64,000 bases of DNA, from NCBI RefSeq assembly GCF_025994315.1, contig NZ_BAQE01000003.1; one strand, written 5' to 3'. A program made the translations under genes and the position numbers. This DNA comes from Swaminathania salitolerans. GTDB lineage: Bacteria > Pseudomonadota > Alphaproteobacteria > Acetobacterales > Acetobacteraceae. Within the stretch, counting starts at the first letter, position 1. Each line of letters opens with the position of its first letter. Under the pieces are notes generated by a model. That model had not been told where the DNA came from. It did no database searches and saw only the letters and a program-made list of their open reading frames with translations. Of the stretch, positions 17,629-26,612 are shown in pieces.

Positions 17629-18486
17629 TCAGATCTTTCGCTCGAAGGCCAGCGCTCTCACGATCCCGCCCAGATCGCGGCGCATCGCGACGCAGACGAA
17701 CCCCGCGCCCGCCGCCAGCAGGACGAGATCGTCCTCCTGCCCTATTCCGATCTCGAAGACGAGCAGCCCTCCGGCGGCAAGGAAACGCCCCGCCCCGGAC
17801 AGGATCTCCCGATACGCATCCAGCCCGTCCTCACCAGCGACAAGGGCACGATGGGGCTCGTGATCCCTCACCTCCGGCATGAGGTCGTCCATATCGGCGA
17901 TCCGGATGTAAGGCGGGTTGCTCAGCACGATGTCGAACCTGCCCTCGAGCGGGGCAAACCAGTTGCCCGCAACGAAGCTGGCGCGGTCATCCAGTTCGTT
18001 GAGCCGCGCGTTTTCCCGTGCGAGGGCTGCGGCCTCCGGCGAGAGATCGAGTCCCACTCCGGTCGCGTTCCGGTACTCGCTCAGGGCCGCGAGAAGCAGA
18101 CATCCCGTGCCGGTGCCCAGATCCAGAAAAGCGAACGGCGCCGAGCGTACCGGGCGCAGCGCCAGAAGGGTATCGATCACCGTCTCGCTGTCACCGCGCG
18201 GGATCAGGGTTGCTGCAGAGACGCGAAGCGTCAGGGTCCAGAATTCCGCCTCCCCCTCTATGAGCGCGAGCGGCACGCGCGCGCATCGACGGGCCAGACC
18301 GTCCTGCATCCGCGACAGTTCCGGCCCTGTCAGCTCGTCGCGGGTCAGCAGAGACGCCGCATCGCATCCCGTCGCCCAGCGAAGAAGGCGCCGCGCCTCC
18401 ATGCGTGGCCCCTCGAGCCCCGCCTCTGCGAGACGACGGGTCGCTTCCTGCAGAACTTCCCGCACGCCATACGGATTCCCGCTCAC
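17629..18486 (-). CDS. prmC: Peptide chain release factor N5-glutamine methyltransferase
   Basis: PrmC/HemK methylates the Gln of the GGQ motif of release factors 1 and 2 with S-adenosylmethionine, raising termination efficiency. The 285-residue protein has an N-terminal helical domain, IPRGDSETVIDTLL near residue 95, the SAM motif FLDLGTGTGCLLLA near 119 and the catalytic NPPY near 188. Its substrate gene, prfA, lies upstream on the same strand. The two are separated by a small oppositely oriented gene at 18519-18959, so cotranscription with prfA would have to run through that gene in antisense. Confidence 0.95.
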   Translation of the reverse strand: MSGNPYGVREVLQEATRRLAEAGLEGPRMEARRLLRWATGCDAASLLTRDELTGPELSRMQDGLARRCARVPLALIEGEAEFWTLTLRVSAATLIPRGDSETVIDTLLALRPVRSAPFAFLDLGTGTGCLLLAALSEYRNATGVGLDLSPEAAALARENARLNELDDRASFVAGNWFAPLEGRFDIVLSNPPYIRIADMDDLMPEVRDHEPHRALVAGEDGLDAYREILSGAGRFLAAGGLLVFEIGIGQEDDLVLLAAGAGFVCVAMRRDLGGIVRALAFERKI

Positions 18487-18518
18487 CTTTTCCTCCTTCG
18501 AGGGGCTAGTATGAAGAT

Positions 18519-18959
18519 ATGAGACAACCGATTCTTCTCCTCCTCGCCCTGATCGCCAGCATACCGCGTATCGCCAGTGCGGGCAGTTTCACCGTAACGG
18601 ATGACCGGGCGCCCAACGAGGTATCGGAGGTCTCCCGCCTGTATCTCGACGGCAATCTCGCCGCGATATTCAGACTGGACGACAAGACCCCGAGCCTCAC
18701 CCGAACGATCACGACACCTTCCGGTCGGGTCAATCACAGCTACGCGCTGTGCGGCCAGATCACGATCGTCAATGCGGAAGGTCGCTCGGAAACCCATCGC
18801 GTCAGCAGCGAGGGGACGCTCTTCAATCCCGACGGCCATCATCTCGTCGCCCTCGGAGATGACAACTTCACGCAGTTTTTCCTGCGCGATCCGCTCGATC
18901 CATCGGTTGCAAAGCGTCTCCCCGGACATTCAGGCATCTGCGCTTCGCCCATAAGCTGA
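18519..18959 (+). CDS. Small secreted protein of unknown function
   Basis: No family recognised. The 146-residue product has a good signal peptide (Met-Arg-Gln, hydrophobic core, cleavage likely after Ile-Ala-Ser-Ala at about residue 21). The mature part of about 125 residues is soluble with two Cys (CGQITIV near 87 and GICASP near the end) that could form a disulfide. It contains YLDGNLAAIFRLDD and TITTPSGRVNHSYALCGQ, suggesting a compact beta-rich domain. It lies opposite to and between prfA and prmC. Start codons of this gene and prmC are 32 bp apart, so promoters overlap. GC-rich codon use like the neighbours argues for a real resident gene. Confidence 0.75.
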   Translation: MRQPILLLLALIASIPRIASAGSFTVTDDRAPNEVSEVSRLYLDGNLAAIFRLDDKTPSLTRTITTPSGRVNHSYALCGQITIVNAEGRSETHRVSSEGTLFNPDGHHLVALGDDNFTQFFLRDPLDPSVAKRLPGHSGICASPIS

Positions 18960-19048
18960 GCCGGGCTGTCTCCGGGGCGAAGCCTGCGAAAAAAGACCCG
19001 GAACGAACGCCCGGGCGTGGCGGCCGCGCCTGTCGGGCCGGGGTTTTC

Positions 19049-20113
19049 TCAGCAGAGCCCTTCCGCAGCGAGAAGCGCAGTCTGCTCCTCCTGGGTCAGC
19101 GCATCGACGATCTCGTCGAATTCGCCGAGCATGACGCGATCGATCTTGTGCAAAGTGAGATTGATCCGGTGATCGGTCACCCGACCCTGCGGGAAATTAT
19201 AGGTCCTGATCCGCTCGGAGCGGTCTCCGGTTCCCACCTGCGATTTGCGGTCTGCGGCACGATGGGCATGCGCCTGGGCACGCTCGCGCTCATAGAGCCG
19301 GGCACGCAGGATCTTCATCGCCTTGGCCTTGTTCTTGTGCTGGCTTTTCTCTTCCTGCATCGCCACAACGATTCCGCTGGGCATGTGCGTGATACGCACG
19401 GCGCTTTCGGTCTTGTTGACGTGCTGCCCGCCCGCCCCCGAGGCACGATAGACATCGATACGCAGATCGCCCTCATCGATGGCCACGTCCACTTCCTCGG
19501 CCTCCGGCAGGACGGCGACCGTCACAGTTGACGTATGAATGCGCCCCTGGCTTTCGGTCGCAGGCACACGCTGGACGCGATGCACGCCCGATTCGTATTT
19601 GAGCCGGGCGAAGACGGAACGCCCCGTAATGGTCGCAACCCCTTCTCGCAGGCCGGCGAGATCGCTCTCGTCATATTCCATGACCTCGAATCGCCAGCCA
19701 TGGAGATCGGCGAAGCGTCGATAGGCGCCGAACAGCTCGGCGGCGAACAGCGCAGCCTCGTCTCCTCCGGCTGCGGGACGGATTTCGAGAATGGCACTGC
19801 GCTCGTCGGCCTCGTCGCGCGGCAGCAATGCCAGTCTGACCTGCTGCTGGAGGGTTCCGAGCGTTTCCTCGACCGCGCGCAACTCACCTTCGGCAAGCTC
19901 CTGCATCTCGGGATCCTGCAGAAGCGCGCGGATGTCCTCGCGTTCGCGCTCGGCAGCCCGGAAAGCCTGGATGGACGAAACGATCGGCTCGAGCTCCGCA
20001 AACTCCCGCGAAGCCCTGACGAATCCGTCTCCCACGAGCTCGCCACTCGACATGAGCGCCTGCAACTCCTCGGAGCGCGCGACGATGCGCTCCAGCCTGT
20101 CATCGAGAGCCAC
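19049..20113 (-). CDS. prfA: Peptide chain release factor 1
   Basis: RF1 recognises UAA and UAG and releases the finished peptide. The 354-residue protein carries the codon-recognition motif PAT in RVPATESQGRIHTS, the catalytic GGQ in SGAGGQHVNKTESAVR, and the helical N-terminal domain. The start is GTG 20113, two bases after the hisS stop. The frame stays open much further upstream over hisS, but that part has no similarity to RF1. It is part of the leftward ispG-hisS-prfA group; its modifying enzyme PrmC is encoded just downstream. Confidence 0.97.
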   Translation of the reverse strand: MALDDRLERIVARSEELQALMSSGELVGDGFVRASREFAELEPIVSSIQAFRAAEREREDIRALLQDPEMQELAEGELRAVEETLGTLQQQVRLALLPRDEADERSAILEIRPAAGGDEAALFAAELFGAYRRFADLHGWRFEVMEYDESDLAGLREGVATITGRSVFARLKYESGVHRVQRVPATESQGRIHTSTVTVAVLPEAEEVDVAIDEGDLRIDVYRASGAGGQHVNKTESAVRITHMPSGIVVAMQEEKSQHKNKAKAMKILRARLYERERAQAHAHRAADRKSQVGTGDRSERIRTYNFPQGRVTDHRINLTLHKIDRVMLGEFDEIVDALTQEEQTALLAAEGLC

Positions 20114-20115
20114 GA

Positions 20116-21360
20116 TCAGAGCGCTTTCAGCAGATGACCCGCGACAGCGTCTATCGGCATTTCGCTCTGGGTACGGGTCGTCAGATCGCGTACGGTCACC
20201 ATGTTGCGCGAAAGCTCGTCCTCGCCGATCAGCACCATATGGGACGCACCGGATTTCACCACCCGTTCCATACGTTTCTTGAGGCTGCTGCGGGTCTCGA
20301 GGGATGCGGCCAGCCCGGCATGACGAAGGGCCTGGACAGTGGCGATCGCGGCGGGAAGGCCCGGCTCGCCCGTCGGCAGCACTGCGACCGGCGCCACCTT
20401 CTCCGGAGCGTTTTCGAGCAGCAGGGCCAGACGCTCGATTCCGCCCGCCCATCCGATGGCGGGTGTCGATGGCCCACCCATCTGCGCGACCAGCCCCTCA
20501 TAACGTCCACCCGCCAGAACGGTGCTCTGGGCACCGAGACGATCCGTGACGAACTCGAAAGCCGTATGGCTGTAATAATCCAGCCCGCGGACGATATGGG
20601 GATTTTCGACGAAAGCGACGTCGAAACGCTCGAGATGACGACGCAGCGAGTCCCAGAATTCCGCCGAAGCGGCATTCAGATAGGACGAGAATTGCGGCGC
20701 ATCGGCAAGAAGGGCACGATCCTGCGGTGCCTTGCTGTCGAGAATGCGAAGCGGATTGGCATCGAGACGCAGGCGGCTTTCTTCCGACAAAGCCGCTTCA
20801 TGCGCTCGGAAATAGGCGATCAGCGCCTCGCGCCAGGCCTGACGGCTCTCGACATCGCCAAGCGTGTTCAGCTCCAGGGTCACGCATCCGCCAAGGCCAA
20901 GGGCCACGAGAATATCGCGGGCCATCGCGATGGTTTCGGCATCCATGAGCGGATCGGTCGCACCGAGCAGCTCGGCTCCGATCTGGTGGAACTGCCGGAA
21001 ACGCCCCTTCTGCGGCCGCTCGTAGCGGAACATCGGCCCCTGATAGAAAACGCGCTGCGGCAGGGCCTGGGTCAGACCGTTGGTCACGAAGGCACGGCAG
21101 ATCGCCGCCGTGCCTTCTGGCCGCAGGGTCAGACTGTCTCCGCCCCGGTCCTCGAAGGTGTACATCTCCTTGGTCACGACATCGGAGGTATCGCCCAGCG
21201 TGCGCGAGAACACCCGCGTATCCTCGAAGATCGGTGTCGCCCATTCCTCGTAGCCGTAGCGCCGTGCGATCTCGCGCGCCGTATCGACAACATGGGCGTG
21301 GCGGCGTGCCGTCTCGCCGATCAGATCATGCGTTCCCCGGACCGGTTGCAGCTGGCTCAT
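20116..21360 (-). CDS. hisS: Histidyl-tRNA synthetase
   Basis: A class II aminoacyl-tRNA synthetase charging tRNA-His. The 414-residue protein begins with QPVRGTHDL, has motif 2 (VFYQGPMFRYERPQKGRFRQFHQIGAELLG) at about residues 104-133, the His-specific LDYYSHTAFE block near 264, motif 3 around GGRYEGLVAQMGG, and the C-terminal anticodon-binding domain. Four bases separate its start from the ispG stop, and two bases separate its stop from the prfA start, which supports one transcript. Confidence 0.97.
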   Translation of the reverse strand: MSQLQPVRGTHDLIGETARRHAHVVDTAREIARRYGYEEWATPIFEDTRVFSRTLGDTSDVVTKEMYTFEDRGGDSLTLRPEGTAAICRAFVTNGLTQALPQRVFYQGPMFRYERPQKGRFRQFHQIGAELLGATDPLMDAETIAMARDILVALGLGGCVTLELNTLGDVESRQAWREALIAYFRAHEAALSEESRLRLDANPLRILDSKAPQDRALLADAPQFSSYLNAASAEFWDSLRRHLERFDVAFVENPHIVRGLDYYSHTAFEFVTDRLGAQSTVLAGGRYEGLVAQMGGPSTPAIGWAGGIERLALLLENAPEKVAPVAVLPTGEPGLPAAIATVQALRHAGLAASLETRSSLKKRMERVVKSGASHMVLIGEDELSRNMVTVRDLTTRTQSEMPIDAVAGHLLKAL

Positions 21361-21364
21361 CCGT

Positions 21365-22510
21365 TCAGACGCCTGCCGCCGCCAGAGCCGTCTCTGCTTC
21401 CTGTGCCTTGGCCGCCTCGATCTTCTCCACCTGCTTTTCCACCAGCTCGACGATGTGCTCGATCATGTCCTGACCTTCATTGAGCCGATGATCCTGCTTT
21501 CCAGCCGAATAGACCATATGACGTCCCGCACCACCGCCCGTGACGCCGAGATCCGTCATGAGCGCCTCTCCGGGGCCGTTGACCACGCAACCGATGATCG
21601 AAAGCGTCAGCGGGGTCTTGATGTGCTGAAGGCGATCCTCGAGCGTCTGGACCGTCTCGACCACATTGAAGCCCTGACGCGCGCAGGACGGGCAGGAGAT
21701 GATCTTGACCCCGCGATGGCGAAGACCGAGGGATTTGAGGATATCCCAGCCCACGAGCACTTCTTCTTCCGGGGGGGCCGAAAGCGACACGCGCATGGTG
21801 TCGCCCACCCCCGCCCAGAGGAGATTGCCGAGACCGATCGACGACTTCACCGTTCCGGCCCGCTTGGACCCGGCTTCGGTGATCCCGATGTGGAGAGGGT
21901 GATCGCAGACTTCGGCGAGCTGCTGATAGGCGGCCACCGCCATGAAGACATCCGATGCCTTCACGCTGATCTTGAATTCGTGGAAATCGTGATCCTGCAG
22001 GATTTTCGCGTGTTCCAGGGCGCTTTCCACGAGCGCATCGGGATTGGGCTCCCCGTATTTCTCGAGCAGATGCTTTTCCAGCGAGCCGGCATTGACGCCG
22101 ATACGGATGGAACAGCCGTGATCGCGCGCCGCATTGACCACTTCCCGAACGCGCTCGGCGCTGCCGATATTGCCGGGATTGATCCGCAGACAGGCCGCTC
22201 CGGCCTTCGCCGCCTCGATGGCGCGCTTGTAATGGAAATGGATGTCGGCCACGAGCGGTACGTTCACCTCGCGAACGATCTCCGCCAGCGCCGCCGTGCT
22301 CTCCTCGTCAGGGCAGGACACACGCACGATATCGACCCCCGCGATTTCCGCGAGACGGATCTGCTCGATCGTGGCCTTCGCGTCGGAGGTCAGCGTATTG
22401 GTCATGGTCTGCACCGAGATCGGCGCATCGCCGCCGACCGCCACCTTGCCAACATGGATCTGACGGGACTTGCGACGTTCGATGTACTGGTAGGGGCGAT
22501 ATCCGCTCAT
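21365..22510 (-). CDS. ispG: 4-hydroxy-3-methylbut-2-enyl diphosphate synthase
   Basis: IspG (GcpE) is the iron-sulfur enzyme that converts MEcPP to HMBPP in the methylerythritol phosphate pathway of isoprenoid synthesis. The 381-residue protein has RRKSRQIHVGKVAVGGDAPI at the start, a TIM-barrel region, and the 4Fe-4S cysteines in SCPSCARQGF and GCVVNGPGEA near the C-terminus. ATG 22510 has a GGAGACGAG ribosome binding site; the frame is open further upstream without family similarity. First gene of the compact ispG-hisS-prfA unit. Confidence 0.97.
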   Translation of the reverse strand: MSGYRPYQYIERRKSRQIHVGKVAVGGDAPISVQTMTNTLTSDAKATIEQIRLAEIAGVDIVRVSCPDEESTAALAEIVREVNVPLVADIHFHYKRAIEAAKAGAACLRINPGNIGSAERVREVVNAARDHGCSIRIGVNAGSLEKHLLEKYGEPNPDALVESALEHAKILQDHDFHEFKISVKASDVFMAVAAYQQLAEVCDHPLHIGITEAGSKRAGTVKSSIGLGNLLWAGVGDTMRVSLSAPPEEEVLVGWDILKSLGLRHRGVKIISCPSCARQGFNVVETVQTLEDRLQHIKTPLTLSIIGCVVNGPGEALMTDLGVTGGGAGRHMVYSAGKQDHRLNEGQDMIEHIVELVEKQVEKIEAAKAQEAETALAAAGV

Positions 22511-22655
22511 AATCTCGTCTCCAAAACGGACGACATGGCGTTGCGCCATATGTCCGGGCGTGGCCTGGGGCGCATCCCGTCCGGCCACGCTGTCATGTAT
22601 CATGCTGGCCCGGTCGCACCCTGCCCTCGGGCAGGATACGGCCGGGATGCTCTCT

Positions 22656-24113
22656 CTAGCGCGGTTGCGCCGTTCGTTCCAGTTGACGGGCGTTCAGGCG
22701 GTCTGTTTCCGACTCTCCCGACGACGTCCCTGCTTTCGGGGCAGGCACCGGTCTTTTCAAGGGGGGCTGCGGCACTGCAACCGCGGACTGTGTCTCCGAA
22801 GTCGCGTCATCCCGGGCAACATTCCCGCCCGGACCGGCCCCGCCCTGCTCGGCTGAATCGCCCGCAGGCCGCACGGCCTCCTGACCGAGGCGCCCTTCGC
22901 GAACCGCCTCCGGCGTGACCACGAGATTACGCCTCACCGCGCCATTGCGGCCGAGCGCTCCGGTCGTCACGTCTCCTGCGCTCAGGGTCAGGCCTCCGGC
23001 ATTGCCGAGGGTCATGCGATAGGGTGCATCCGCGGCCTCTCCCGTCCAGCTCTCTCCGGCCTTCAGCACGCGGCTGAAAACCGTTGCGCCCGTTTTGTCG
23101 CGAATCTGCACCCAGGCATCGGCCTGGGCATGAAGGCGCACGGCATCGGGTGAGACCGCAGCAGCGGCGCTGTCCAGCGCGGTATTGTCCGATCCCGAAC
23201 CACCCGGGCCCATGCCGTCTGGCTTCGTGCCGGGTGCGCTCGACGGGTCCTGCTTCATGCTCTCCTGCACGGGCGCGGTGCCTGCCCCCGGCTGGCCTGC
23301 CTGCCCCGCTCCTGCATCCGTCCCGGCACCGGTCCCGGGCGCGTTCCCGAGTGGGTTGTCTCCGGGTGAACTATTTCCGGCTGGATTGTCTCCGGCAGCC
23401 CCCTCTGCAGGAGACGCTCCACCGGTGCCGGACCCAGCCTGCGACGCGGCGGAGGAACCGGTCAGGGACGGCGCGTCCGGCAGACCGTCATCCCCCGGAG
23501 ATGATCCGGACCCGACAGGCGCCTGAGCGTTGGGAGCGTTGGGCGCGGCCCGGGATGGCGTCTCGGGCGAGGGCGCACCGCCCCTGTCGGGCATGACAGC
23601 CGCGATCTGGGGCGAAGGAGTCCCGTGCTGCGTGACACCGGGCATGATCTCGGCCACTGGCGGCATGCGTCGGGTCGGAGCAGGATCGGCTCCGAAGAAA
23701 TGATAATAGCCGATATAGGTGCCCACCAGCACCGCAAGCCCTGCACCGACCCAGAGTCCGACGGGTACGCCGCGCTCCGAAACCGGCTCGGGAAAGCTGA
23801 GTTCGGGCTTGCGATCGAAGACACCCCGGGTCTCGTGCCGGAAACGGGCAACCGCCTCATCCGGATCCAGACCGAGCGCCTGCGCGTAGGTGCGCAGGAA
23901 GCCCAGCGCGTAGGCACTTCCCGGAAACACCGACGGATTGCCGTCCTCGAGCGCCTGGAGATAGGATTCGCGGATGCGAAGCCACTCGGCAACGGCCTTC
24001 AGGGACCAGCCTTGCGCCTCGCGCCGGGCACGCAGCTGCGCGCCCAGTCCTGAGGCAGGATCGCCTTCGTTCCCCTGCCATCCCGGCATTCGGTCTGAAC
24101 TCTTCTGTGGCAT
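22656..24113 (-). CDS. rodZ: RodZ-like helix-turn-helix membrane protein with DUF4115 domain
   Basis: RodZ links the MreB cytoskeleton to the cell-wall machinery. The 485-residue protein has a cytoplasmic helix-turn-helix domain at about residues 22-90 (LRARREAQGWSLKAVAEWL, RESYLQALEDGN), one transmembrane helix near 118-138 and a C-terminal DUF4115 beta domain near 325-405 (ADAWVQIRDKTGATVFSRVL). Between them is an unusually long Pro/Gly/Ala/Ser-rich periplasmic linker of roughly 180 residues. The tail is also low-complexity. Two bases separate it from the nitronate monooxygenase-like gene upstream. The rodZ name rests on architecture. Confidence 0.85.
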   Translation of the reverse strand: MPQKSSDRMPGWQGNEGDPASGLGAQLRARREAQGWSLKAVAEWLRIRESYLQALEDGNPSVFPGSAYALGFLRTYAQALGLDPDEAVARFRHETRGVFDRKPELSFPEPVSERGVPVGLWVGAGLAVLVGTYIGYYHFFGADPAPTRRMPPVAEIMPGVTQHGTPSPQIAAVMPDRGGAPSPETPSRAAPNAPNAQAPVGSGSSPGDDGLPDAPSLTGSSAASQAGSGTGGASPAEGAAGDNPAGNSSPGDNPLGNAPGTGAGTDAGAGQAGQPGAGTAPVQESMKQDPSSAPGTKPDGMGPGGSGSDNTALDSAAAAVSPDAVRLHAQADAWVQIRDKTGATVFSRVLKAGESWTGEAADAPYRMTLGNAGGLTLSAGDVTTGALGRNGAVRRNLVVTPEAVREGRLGQEAVRPAGDSAEQGGAGPGGNVARDDATSETQSAVAVPQPPLKRPVPAPKAGTSSGESETDRLNARQLERTAQPR

Positions 24114-24115
24114 GA

Positions 24116-25195
24116 TTACCCGGCCGTGATCTCGCGGTCCGCAGGATGCCCGGTCCGGGCCTCTCTTGCAACCAGCGCATCGACGGCCTGCTCGACCAGA
24201 TCATGCAGGATTTCCGCGACGGGCCGGACGGCCTTGACCATGCCGACGGACTGCCCGGCCATGACCGAACCTTCCTCGACATCGCCTTCGATAACGGCGC
24301 GGCGCAATGCCCCCGCCCAGAAATGCTCGATCTCGAGCTGGGCATCCTCCCGGCTGACCTCGCCATTCTGGAAACGCTGCAGCGTCTCGGCCTGATGCGC
24401 CATGAACCGCCGCGTACCCCTGTTGCTCAGACCGCGCACGGGAATGACCGGAAAACGCTCATCGAGCTGGGACGAGGTAACGGCGTCACGCGCATTGGCA
24501 CGAACGAACGCCTTCTTGAAGGCCTCATGAGCGATACTCTCGGTGCTTGCCGCGAAAAGCGTGCCGAGCTGGGCCCCGGCCGCCCCCTGCTCGAGATAGC
24601 CGAGCACGGCATCGCCGCGTGCGAGCCCGCCAGCGACAAAGACCGGCACGTCATGAATATGAGGCAGGATCTCCTGAGCCAGGACATTGAGCGATACGGG
24701 TCCGACATGCCCGCCCGCTTCGGATCCCTCGATCACGAGAGCCTCGATACCCAGCTTGACGAGGCGTTTTCCCAGAGCGAGCGCGGGCGCAAAGCCGATC
24801 GCTCTCGCGCCACCGTCGCGCACGCGCTTGATCGTGGCACCGCTCGGCACGCCACCGGCCAGTACGACATGGCCGACCTTGTGGGCGACGCATACATCCA
24901 CCAGCCGGTCCAGCTCGGGATGCATCGTGATGAGATTGACGCCGAAATTCCTGTCCGTCAGCCCCTGGGTCGCGACGATCTCCTCCTCGAGACGCTCGGG
25001 CGTCATGGCGCCGCAGGCGATCACACCGAACCCGCCCGCATTGGAGATGGCCGATACGAGATGGCGCTCGCTCACCCAGGACATCGCTCCGGCCAGAATG
25101 GCCGTCTCGGTACCGAGAAAACGACAGCCCGGCGCCCAGAGACGGTCGAGGGTTGCCCGTGCAGCGAGACGCGGATCCTGCCCTGTCATGATCAT
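24116..25195 (-). CDS. Nitronate monooxygenase-family FMN oxidoreductase
   Basis: FMN-dependent TIM-barrel enzymes of this family oxidise nitronates; some relatives are enoyl-ACP reductases (FabK). The 359-residue protein has ISNAGGFGVIACG near residue 50, GVNLITMHP near 83, EGSEAGGHVGP near 161, and VAGGLARGDAVLGYLEQGAAGAQLGT near 191, the phosphate-binding loop typical of the family. The start overlaps the lysC stop as ATGA at 25195; a second in-frame ATG lies at 25189. It is followed two bases later by the rodZ-like gene. The substrate cannot be decided from sequence. Confidence 0.88.
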   Translation of the reverse strand: MIMTGQDPRLAARATLDRLWAPGCRFLGTETAILAGAMSWVSERHLVSAISNAGGFGVIACGAMTPERLEEEIVATQGLTDRNFGVNLITMHPELDRLVDVCVAHKVGHVVLAGGVPSGATIKRVRDGGARAIGFAPALALGKRLVKLGIEALVIEGSEAGGHVGPVSLNVLAQEILPHIHDVPVFVAGGLARGDAVLGYLEQGAAGAQLGTLFAASTESIAHEAFKKAFVRANARDAVTSSQLDERFPVIPVRGLSNRGTRRFMAHQAETLQRFQNGEVSREDAQLEIEHFWAGALRRAVIEGDVEEGSVMAGQSVGMVKAVRPVAEILHDLVEQAVDALVAREARTGHPADREITAG

Positions 25196-26439
25196 TCCCC
25201 GTCCAGGCCGTAAGCTGTGTGAAGAGCGCGCATGGCGAGCTCCATATAAGCGGCATCGATCAGCACGGAGATCTTGATCTCGCTCGTCGAGATCACCTGA
25301 ACATTGATCCCGCGTTCGGCGAGGGTTTCGAACATCGTGCTTGCCATGCCGGAATGAGAACGCATGCCGATCCCCACGACACTGATCTTCACGACGTCGT
25401 TGGCCGTATGGATCTCGCCGTACTGGATATCGCCGCGCGCGGCCTCCAGGGCGGCGAGCGCACGCGCCTGGTCGTTCTTGGGAACCGTGAAGGTCATGTT
25501 GGTCGAACCGTCGGAGCCGACGCTCTGGACGATCATGTCGACATTGACGCGCGCCTTCGTGAGCGGGCTGAAGATCGCAGCGGCGATGCCGGGACGATCC
25601 GGAATACGGCTTACAGAGATCTTTGCCTCGTCCAGGGAGTAGGCGATCCCCGTAACCAGTTCCTTTTCCATCGTTTCGTCCTCGTCAACAACCAGCGATC
25701 CCGAAAGCTCCGTCTCGGGTTCAAAACTCGATAGCACGCGCACGCGTACCTTTTCCTTCATCGCGAGACCGACGCTGCGGGTCTGGAGCACCTTCGCACC
25801 GACCGAAGCCAGCTCGAGCATCTCCTCGAAGGTGATCCGGTCCAGCTTGCGGGCCTTTTTCACGATGCGCGGATCGGTCGTGTATATCCCGTCCACATCG
25901 GTATAGATATCGCAACGATCGGCGCGGATCGCCGCAGCGATCGCCACGGCCGACGTATCCGATCCGCCACGGCCCAGCGTGCTGATCCGGTCCTCGGGCG
26001 CAACGCCCTGGAAACCGGCGATGACCGGTACCTCGCCCTGCTCCATGCAGGCGATCAGGGCAGCGCCTTCCACATCGCCTATACGGGCCTTTCCATGGGC
26101 ATCATCGGTGTGAAACGGGATCTGCCATCCCTGCCAGGATCGGGCCGGAATACCCAGAGCCTGCAGCGCGATCGCGGTCAGACCGCTCGTGACCTGTTCG
26201 CCGCTCGCCACGACCGCATCGTATTCCCGGGCATCGGCCATGGGATCGAGCGCCTGAACGAAACCGACCATCTGGTTCGTGACGCCAGCCATGGCAGAAA
26301 CGACCACCGCAACCTGATGACCTTTCTCGCGTTCCTTGCGCACCCGCTCCGCCACGGCGCGAATGCGGTCGAGATCCGCGACTGAGGTTCCGCCGAATTT
26401 CATGACGATCCGGCATGGGCACTGGTCTGATGACGTCAT
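25192..26439 (-). CDS. lysC: Aspartate kinase
   Basis: LysC phosphorylates aspartate, the first step toward lysine, threonine, methionine and diaminopimelate. The 415-residue protein begins with IVMKFGGTSVADLDRIR, carries the catalytic GGSDTSAVAIAAA and TDVDGIYTTDPR blocks, and ends in two ACT regulatory domains (for example ISVSRIPDRPGIAAAIF), where feedback inhibition by lysine and/or threonine is expected. ATG 26439 gives a usual N-terminus; upstream open sequence is unrelated. The stop overlaps the next gene by four bases. It is divergent from ubiG. Confidence 0.96.
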   Translation of the reverse strand: MTSSDQCPCRIVMKFGGTSVADLDRIRAVAERVRKEREKGHQVAVVVSAMAGVTNQMVGFVQALDPMADAREYDAVVASGEQVTSGLTAIALQALGIPARSWQGWQIPFHTDDAHGKARIGDVEGAALIACMEQGEVPVIAGFQGVAPEDRISTLGRGGSDTSAVAIAAAIRADRCDIYTDVDGIYTTDPRIVKKARKLDRITFEEMLELASVGAKVLQTRSVGLAMKEKVRVRVLSSFEPETELSGSLVVDEDETMEKELVTGIAYSLDEAKISVSRIPDRPGIAAAIFSPLTKARVNVDMIVQSVGSDGSTNMTFTVPKNDQARALAALEAARGDIQYGEIHTANDVVKISVVGIGMRSHSGMASTMFETLAERGINVQVISTSEIKISVLIDAAYMELAMRALHTAYGLDGE

Positions 26440-26612
26440 TTGTGTGCACCTGGCTCCGTACGTAACAGGAAGCGGTCTATCACAGAGTGCCGAAATCGGA
26501 TTTTCCAGCCTGCGATGTTGCGCAAGGAAAGGCCGGTCACATACTAAGTCCGGGCCGCGCCGTCCAGATACCCCGGCGCCTCCCGCCTGATTCCTCTTCT
26601 CCCGGAGTTTCC

